The notes beneath the pieces are model-generated. The model ran no database searches and was not told the origin of the DNA. It worked only from the letters and a program-made list of their open reading frames with translations. A program made the translations under genes and the position numbers. Positions 34,116-40,688 of a DNA stretch of 40,688 bases are shown here, in pieces (position 1 is the stretch's first letter; each line of letters begins with the position of its first letter). This DNA is from Conoideocrella luteorostrata (Eukaryota; Ascomycota; Sordariomycetes; Hypocreales; Clavicipitaceae), in NCBI GenBank assembly GCA_032433595.1, contig JASWJB010000357.1:1-40688 (forward strand), read 5' to 3'.

Positions 34116-35969
34116 GAGTAGAGTTGGAGAAGCTGTCGGGGTATCTGTGTGTGCATCGGAGGAGGATCTTTGAAGATGGGTTTTGGTAATGTGGTGATAA
34201 TGTCCATTTCGCGTGGACGTCCGCACCTGTCGCTCAATACATATAGATAGATAGTGAGATATATATTACGCTAGATAGCTTAGCTATACACACTTCGATA
34301 TCGCTTCGGCTTCTGCTGGCTATATGGGCTAGTCCCTGCGAGCGGTTTCAAGCAACACACAAGTGTTGCCTGATAGCTAGTATCCTAGGGGGGTTTAACA
34401 GAGTGTGGGTACACGTCCGTTGCGGCCTTGATGCGGCACACAGCAAGGAGGGGTAGACAGGTGCGAGGATTTCGATTATTGTGTTTGTAGAGACTTTAAA
34501 GGCGATTCCGAGCCGAAGTCGCGGTGCGGGTTCTTAAGTCGCCGTAATTCTTTTGCTCAAAACATATAGTCATGAGGGGCTAAGTTGTAGCGTGTGTGAA
34601 CGGAAATAGAGTCAATACGTACGTTTCGTGAACAATCGGCTCTTTGATGAGAAAATATGGGGTACTCGATACCCATCAAAATTACGGAGTACATCATTGG
34701 TGTTCAGTTATGGTCAAAAATCTTCTTGAGCGGCTACATGTAACTAGTATGTCGTCGGAATAGCTGATCCTGTCATACAATACGGAACAGAGCCGTTGAA
34801 ACCCCAACAGACGATGTTTCAGCATTTGTCGTCATATTTGGATGAGTCTACGGTTGGGCTGGGATGATTGTGGATGAGCGGTGGATGAGAGTAAATGGGC
34901 GGCTCCATCCATTTTGGCATCATGCTGCATTAGCGCCTAGGCAGATCTCATCCTACAAGTACGATTGCAAATGCACTTCATTCTGGCCGTGTGAAGCCCT
35001 TCCTGTAGCCAACGAACTAGTGGTCTTTTGAATTTTTTTTCCCCTTCCACATCGAATATCCACTACTAGCCCCAGCAACCACGATTGACCTGGGTTGCCC
35101 TTGGTTGCCCCACCAATGATAGAATCGATGATGTTGGTTCCACTGATTGCTTTGCTGCGAACACAAGAGTAACTAACTAATGAGCTGTGTTGAGTTACGT
35201 GGCGTGCTGCAACCCTGTTGGCCGATATTTCCACTACAATGATACAGCGAAAGTTTCGCATCCCAATGTCCTGAAGTTCCTTCAAGTTAAGAGGTTGTTA
35301 TGCATTGGCATCGCCCGCCAGAACGCTTGATTCATGCCAGGCCGACGAGTCTTTGTATTGTCGGCATGCAAAACTCTATTAGTTCATGTTCTTTATCCAG
35401 CCCATTCATTGATTCTTTGACTTTCTAGCCTGGCCGGTGGGACAACTGACGAGGAAAAAAAAAAAAAAAATGAAAAAGAGGGGCACAGTGAAGCCTTTAA
35501 ATGTGGGGCGGGTACAATGTACCTGATTGACCGCCTGTTTCACTTTGGTTGTGCAGGTTCCATAGACCTAATTGTTGCCCCGCGATGGAAAATTCGGGAG
35601 CTTGCGGATGATGTCAAGTGGCAGCCATGTCATGGAGCTGTAGGCGACCATGATGGCGGGGCAAGTAAGGAAAAATTACGAGCAGAACATGGGAAGTGGT
35701 TGAAGAATGAATGGTAGAAGCAGCGGTGATGATGCCCAGAAGCGTCAGGCAATCTACTCCGTAACGCATCATCCATCGCCCGCGGTCTTGGGGCACTGCA
35801 GGTCGTTCTAGTGGGGGTGTGCAGCACACAGCGAAGCCCAAAGACGCCCAGAGACGTTCAGAGAACATGGAGGGGCTCGAGGTGGAAGGCGGAGGCACCA
35901 GACCCCGCCTGCCCGTTGCTTCTCGCGGTTGCTACAGCCTTCCTGCAACCCCTGCAGAATTCTAGTGGG
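34116..35969. other. Region between the MFS and HSP70 genes
   Basis: About 1.9 kb with no recognised gene. It has a GATA-type repeat at about 34240-34265, motif copies at 34683-34691 and 35755-35763, and an A tract at about 35454-35469. The decamer TTCTAGTGGG occurs twice in the distal HSP70 upstream region (about 35806 and 35960). Short frames show no domain. Confidence 0.5.
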
Positions 35970-35976
35970 TTCTCTT

Positions 35977-36006
35977 GGAACAGAGTAGAACCGCATCGAA
36001 GCTTCC
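35977..36006 (+). promoter_or_regulatory. Heat-shock element array upstream of HSP70
   Basis: GAA triplets start at 35978, 35988 and 35998, exactly 10 bp apart, and an inverted TTC follows at 36003-36005, so the last pair is GAAGCTTC. This fits the 5-bp phasing of nGAAn units bound by heat-shock factor, in a gapped arrangement. It lies about 230 bp before the HSP70 ATG. A TTTATTTAGG that could serve as a TATA-like element follows at about 36014-36023. Confidence 0.7.
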
Positions 36007-36234
36007 CACCTTGGTTTATTTAGGTTCTCTCGCAGCTCCCGCAACAGCATTTTGCTTTCATTCTTACAATCCATTCTCTCTCACGAACTTCCTCCACCTC
36101 TCCCATTACACCTACTGTGGTACACTTTTTCATTCACAGTTTCCATTCAAGCGAATTCATCAGGTGAATTTGCTTTTCAACACTCCCAATTTTTTCTTCT
36201 TTCTTTCTAGTTCCTGCACATCACAACCGCAAAT

Positions 36235-36678
36235 ATGAGCACCGGCCCAGCTGTTGGTATCGATTTGGGTACCACGTACTCCTGCGTGGGTATCTTCCGT
36301 GAGGACAGATGCGATATTATTGCCAATGACCAGGGTAATCGAACCACTCCTTCTTTCGTTGCCTTCACCGATACCGAGCGTCTCATCGGTGATGCTGCCA
36401 AGAACCAGGTCGCCATGAACCCTGAAAACACTGTTTTCGACGCAAAGCGATTGATTGGCCGCAAGTTCGCCGACCCTGAAGTTCAGGCCGACAAAAAGCA
36501 CTTCCCCTTCACCCTCATCGAAAAGGGAGGCAAGCCCGTTGTTGAGGTCAAGTTCAAGGGTGAGACCAAGGTTTTCACCCCCGAGGAAATTTCCTCCATG
36601 ATCCTCACCAAGATGCGTGAGACTGCCGAGAGCTACCTGGGGGGCTCTATCAACAATGCTGTCATCACTGTTCCCGCA

Positions 36679-36716
<38 letters not shown>

Positions 36717-38235
36717 TGGTCTTATTGCCGGTCTCAATGTCCTCCGTATCATCAACGAGCCCACTGCTGCCGCTATTGCTTACGGTCTCGACAAGAAGGT
36801 CGAAGGCGAGCGCAACGTCCTGATTTTTGATCTTGGTGGTGGTACCTTCGATGTGTCCCTGTTGACCATTGAGGAGGGTATCTTCGAGGTCAAGTCCACT
36901 GCTGGTGACACTCACTTGGGTGGTGAGGACTTCGACAACCGCTTGGTCAACCACTTCATTGCCGAGTACAAGCGCAAGAACCCCCTTTCAGATGAAGAGA
37001 AGAAGAAGCCCGAGCAATATGACATCACCTACAGCAAACGTGCTTTGCGTCGTCTCCGAACCGCTTGCGAACGTGCTAAGCGTACCCTCTCTTCATCTGC
37101 CCAGACCACTATTGAGATCGACTCGCTACACAATGGCAAGGATTTCTACACCTCAATCACCCGTGCCCGTTTCGAAGAGCTCTGCCAGGATCTTTTCCGC
37201 TCCACCATCAAGCCTGTTGACAGCGTTCTCAGCGACGCCAAGATCGACAAGAGCCAGGTTCACGAAATCGTGCTCGTCGGTGGTTCCACCCGTATCCCTC
37301 GCATCCAGAAGCTCATTACCGACTACTTCAATGGCAAGGAGCCCAACAAGTCCATCAACCCTGATGAGGCTGTTGCTTACGGTGCTGCTGTCCAGGCTGC
37401 TATCCTGTCTGGTGATACTACTTCCAAGTCTACCAACGAGATTTTGCTCCTTGACGTCGCTCCTCTCTCCCTCGGTATTGAGACTGCCGGCGGTATGATG
37501 ACCAAGCTGATTCCCCGCAACACCACTATCCCCACCAAGAAGTCTGAGGTTTTCTCTACTTTCTCGGACAACCAGCCTGGTGTGCTTATTCAGGTCTACG
37601 AGGGTGAACGCCAGCGTACCAAGGACAACAACCTCATGGGCAAATTCGAGCTTACCGGTATCCCTCCTGCCCCTCGCGGTGTTCCCCAGATTGAAGTCAC
37701 ATTTGATCTTGATGCCAACGGTATCATGAATGTCTCCGCTGTCGAGAAGGGCACTGGCAAGTCCAACAAGATTGTCATTACCAATGACAAGGGTCGCCTG
37801 TCCAAGGAGGAAATTGAGCGCATGTTGGCTGATGCCGAGAAGTACAAGGAGGAAGATGAGGCCGAGGGCAACCGTGTCGCTGCCAAGAATGGTCTTGAAT
37901 CATACGCCTACTCTCTCCGCAACACCCTCAGCGACCCCAAGGTTGAGGAGAAGATCGAGGCTGGCGACAAGGAGAAGCTTACTGCCGAAATTGACACCGT
38001 CGTTTCATGGCTCGATGGCAACCAGCAGGCTACCCGTGAAGAGTACGAGGACCGCCAGAAGGAGCTTGAGGGTGTCGCCAACCCCATCATGATGAAGTTC
38101 TACGGATCCGGTGAGGGTGCTCCTGGTGGCATGCCCGGTATGCCTGGCGGCGGACCTGGAGGTTTCCCTGGTGCCGGTGGTGCTCCTCATGGCGCTGGTG
38201 GCGATGATGGTCCTACCGTTGAGGAGGTCGACTAA
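36235..38235 (+). CDS. Cytosolic HSP70 (Ssa type)
   Basis: ATP-dependent chaperone of cytosol and nucleus, 666 residues, uninterrupted. Family signatures are IDLGTTYS at 9-16, [14 protein letters not shown] at about 197-210 and [14 protein letters not shown] at about 344-358. The C-terminus has GGMPG-type repeats and ends in EEVD, the docking signal for TPR co-chaperones, which marks it as cytosolic. Between KRK and [15 protein letters not shown] (about residues 249-268) the protein reads [20 protein letters not shown], 20 residues, where Ssa proteins I know have about nine. No GT...AG intron fits there. Codons are strongly C-ending, as in highly expressed genes. A heat-shock element lies upstream, and a 47-nt leader intron at 36164-36210 (GTGAAT...TAG) is possible but unproven. 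Confidence 0.97.
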
Positions 38236-39392
38236 ATTATTGATACCCAAATTGACTTCCAGAAACAACATTGCAAAGTGCGGAGGATTTTACGGGGTTT
38301 CAGGGTCTTTTATGAGATGACTTAGAGTTTGCGTTTGCTTTTCATTTACGGTAACGATAGGGACAAAAGTTAGGTGGAACACCTGGACTGTACTTAATGA
38401 GAGAATCATGAATAAAATGGCATAGACCCAAAATGAGTGTATTTATCGGTGAATGTTTGTGGTTATGACTCGACAAGCTTGCCAATGTGATATATTGTGA
38501 GGGTTTGGACAATTTCAGTATGGTATGATATGCGCGAAATTTGGCACAGCGGATGCAAATGAAATAGCGTCCCAGCAGTATTCCGAACCACCGCCATACG
38601 CAATTTAGTGTGTTTCTGGGTCGGAATTACTGGACGCCCACTGTATAATGTCGCTAAATACACCCATCCCGTCAATTCGCATTATAATATGAATAATTCA
38701 TAAGGAGGATCCACTAGAAGAAACCTGCTTCAACTTAAAAGAGGCTGAAATATGGTATGGAAATACTCCTTCCCCGTTTCCAGATTCCAGATTCCAGATT
38801 CCAGCTTCATCATGAGCGCCCAAGCGGCTTCAATAAATACAGCGAACAAATTGTTCGAAAACACCACAAATCACATATTTGTGCAATTCAGGAGATTGCA
38901 TATAGTAGCCTTATCCAGGATTTCGTGTTAGTCAAACTCTTCTTTTCCGTTTAATGTCTTGACACGAAGGATGCACTGAACGTCCCACAGCAACGGCCAG
39001 TAGCCCGAACTCAATGGGCTGTGGGATAGCCCACCCAGCGTCAATCAACTGCGTGATAGACCGGTTGCCGTATGCCGATTGAATTTGATGACTTGCCCTT
39101 GGCCGACAGCTACCAATGAAACCTGATGTTTGGATGGTGCCGTCAACATATGCGAGTGAGGTAGGTAGCCAGTCAATGGCACCAGCACACACACACACAC
39201 ACACAAGATAGAAGACAACATTTAGACGATTGCTACGTATCCAAGAGACACGTCATAGGAATTTGCAGAGCCTATATACCTCAGGAGGGACACCAAATTT
39301 GAAGGGCACCGTGAGCCCGGTGCAGAGTGTATAAATGCCTGATCAATATTCCTCAACAATCTCTAATACTAAAAGCCCTATCTAAAGACGGC
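38236..39392. other. Region downstream of HSP70
   Basis: About 1.2 kb without a recognised gene. It holds the HSP70 3' end, a tandem repeat of CCAGATT units at about 38776-38803 and a (CA)n microsatellite at about 39184-39204. A TATAAA at 39330-39335 precedes the candidate gene listed next. Confidence 0.55.
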
Positions 39393-39783
39393 ATGATGGA
39401 AGATGGCATTAGCGCTGCTTTTAAACTTGCACAACATAAGCAGGCTGCGGATCATGTTCGACATGTTGGCCAGTAAGACGAGAGCGACTACGAGCAACTA
39501 CAAGGCGGCCTACGGAGCACCTCAGAACAAGACTCCAATTCCATTTGCGGATGGTTTGGCTGCTGATCTTCAGCTGTGGCTGTTGAGAGTCTTCTACCAA
39601 CTGACCGGTCAGCTTTCGAAAGAAGGCATTAGCAAAATTCAGCAGACTTGCCGGCATCTTCGCATTTCTGATCGTCCGATGAGGTATGTATTGTATTGCA
39701 GACGGGGTTTATATAAAGTAGACCGTCACAATTCGATAGAACGACCAAAGTATCGTGGAATCAAGGTTAACTATCATGACTGA
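39393..39783 (+). CDS. Hypothetical small gene, uncertain
   Basis: TATAAA at 39330-39335 is followed after about 60 bp by three ATGs. The one at 39403 opens an uninterrupted frame of 126 residues to 39783, with a central part PIPFADGLAADLQLWLLRVF. The one at 39393 opens another frame that runs 27 residues to a TAA at 39474-39476, where CA/GTAAGA forms a good splice donor, so a spliced product mixing both frames is also possible. I recognise no family. The end overlaps the 3' end of the Emi1-like gene on the other strand by 10 bp. It could be a chance ORF. Confidence 0.28.
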
Positions 39784-40478
39784 TATCCCAATTTGTCTCG
39801 AATGTTCCTCCTCCTTTCCTCTTCCATTCTCCTCCACTCCTCGTCACCCACATTCGCCTCTCCGACAGGCATATTGAAGGCCGACCCTGGCGGCGCCTTC
39901 TCCTTCCTGCTCTCCCAGATATCCTCACTGCTGGGGTTCCCCTCGCCGTATTTTCTGTATGCTTTATTTCGGTAGTGTGTCCTGACCATGTTGGCTTTTA
40001 CGTCCCCGGTGTAACTTCTCGTGCGCATGCAGAACCAGAAGTCGTCCCAGTGTTCGCTGCAGGAGCGCATGTTGCCGTAGCGGTATACGGAATTGAACTG
40101 ACCGCCCAAACCGTTGCAACCCCAAGCAAGGTCGAAGGCTTGGCGGCATGACATGTCGGTAGGAAGGAGGGATTCGGAGAGGGCGTCGCCGATGGGAGCA
40201 TCGGGTATTTCTGGGTTTTCGGACTTGGCTTTTAAAGAAAGCCATGATGTTATGGGGGAGGAGGAGGAGGAGGAGGAAGATGCAGATCCTGAGCGGGCGG
40301 GTGGTTGCGGTTTGGAGGGTTGTTCGGCGTCGGGCTTGAAGAGGTCGAAGAACTTTTGGATTTCGGGATCAACAGGCTCGTTGGGCGCCGACGCCTGTTC
40401 GGTTGGCGGCGGAGGAGGCGGCGGTTGTTTTTTATCTTTAGGAGGAAAGGAGGATGAAGAGGACCAGAGCCAGCCCAT
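39774..40478 (-). CDS. EMI1: Emi1/DUF3128 twin-CX9C protein
   Basis: Homologue of yeast Emi1 (early meiotic induction protein 1), a conserved twin-CX9C protein tied to mitochondrial function. From the ATG at 40478 it has 234 residues. The start at MGWLWSS is chosen because this opening is typical of the family; the frame is open further upstream to 40649, but that part is a C16 tract and Pro/Ser-rich leader. The paired cysteines are C111/C121 and C140/C150, each spaced CX9C, as in substrates of the mitochondrial intermembrane-space import route. The N-terminal 1-80 is low in complexity, with Pro and Ser runs (seven P, eight S). The C-terminal part has RTHYRNKAYRKYGEGNPSSEDIWESR and ends in a charged helix. 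It is read toward the HSP70 region, and its stop overlaps the hypothetical ORF above. Confidence 0.9.
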   Translation of the reverse strand: MGWLWSSSSSFPPKDKKQPPPPPPPTEQASAPNEPVDPEIQKFFDLFKPDAEQPSKPQPPARSGSASSSSSSSSPITSWLSLKAKSENPEIPDAPIGDALSESLLPTDMSCRQAFDLAWGCNGLGGQFNSVYRYGNMRSCSEHWDDFWFCMRTRSYTGDVKANMVRTHYRNKAYRKYGEGNPSSEDIWESRKEKAPPGSAFNMPVGEANVGDEEWRRMEEERRRNIRDKLGYQS

Positions 40479-40614
40479 TGTGAATGCTGAGAGTGTCCGT
40501 CCGAGATTGTTGCGGGCTTGGGATGCGATTTGTGTTAAACAATCGGATGGAAGATGTTGGATGTTTCTTCGCTCCTCTAGTTTAATGGCGCAGCTGGTTG
40601 ATGAATTTGTTTCC

Positions 40615-40630
40615 GGGGGGGGGGGGGGGG
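40615..40630. repeat. G16 homopolymer in the upstream region of the Emi1-like gene
   Basis: Sixteen G in a row on the + strand (C16 on the coding strand of the Emi1-like gene), about 137 bp before its ATG. The run length may not be exact, since homopolymers are prone to sequencing error. Confidence 0.8.
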
Positions 40631-40688
40631 ACAGGATGTAGAGGGCCACGAAGAGTCAGGAAAAAATGGATTGAAAGTTATGGGGAAT

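Overview
The window reads as nuclear DNA of a filamentous ascomycete (Pezizomycotina). The genes carry short introns of about 50-130 nt with GT...AG ends and CTAAC/CTGAC-like branch sites, and the encoded proteins match filamentous-fungal families (AP-2 alpha adaptin, Sds3, Abp2, the CmcJ/AsaB family, Emi1). A Sordariomycete, perhaps Hypocreales, is my inference from protein resemblance and is not proven here. No rRNA, tRNA, CRISPR array or intact transposon was recognised.

Layout. Positions 1 to about 12.67 kb are a gene-poor arm without a convincing long gene. It holds microsatellites, homopolymer tracts, a pyrimidine-rich promoter-like stretch (500-1400), a purine-rich stretch (3.56-4.69 kb) and most copies of a short dispersed motif, TACTCCGTA/TACGGAGTA. 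From 12.67 kb onward the window is gene-dense: ARPC5 (+, Arp2/3 subunit), an NDUFAF5-like complex I assembly factor (-), AP-2 alpha (+), a YggS/PLPBP-type PLP-binding protein (-), a putative COG7-like protein (+), an Sds3-family histone deacetylase subunit (+), a CmcJ/AsaB-type oxygenase-like enzyme (-), an Abp2-domain protein (+), a 14-TM-type MFS transporter with six exons (+), a cytosolic HSP70 (+) and an Emi1/DUF3128 twin-CX9C protein (-). A weak hypothetical gene lies just before the last one.

Most genes are housekeeping genes in no functional cluster. Three pairs are divergent across shared upstream regions: NDUFAF5/AP2A, the PLPBP homologue/COG7-like, and the CmcJ-like gene/Abp2. Two themes recur: mitochondrial biogenesis (NDUFAF5, Emi1) and membrane traffic or actin (AP-2 alpha, COG7-like, ARPC5). 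The oxygenase-like gene and the MFS transporter look like accessory functions, but they are about 5 kb apart with Abp2 between them and no backbone synthase is present.

The points most worth a second look are: the strongly over-represented 9-bp motif, which avoids every confident CDS; a 57-nt, frame-preserving, stop-free intron in AP2A; an apparent 11-residue insertion in the ATPase domain of HSP70; a precisely 10-bp-phased heat-shock element upstream of HSP70; and the promoter-like DNA of the left arm that leads into no recognisable gene.
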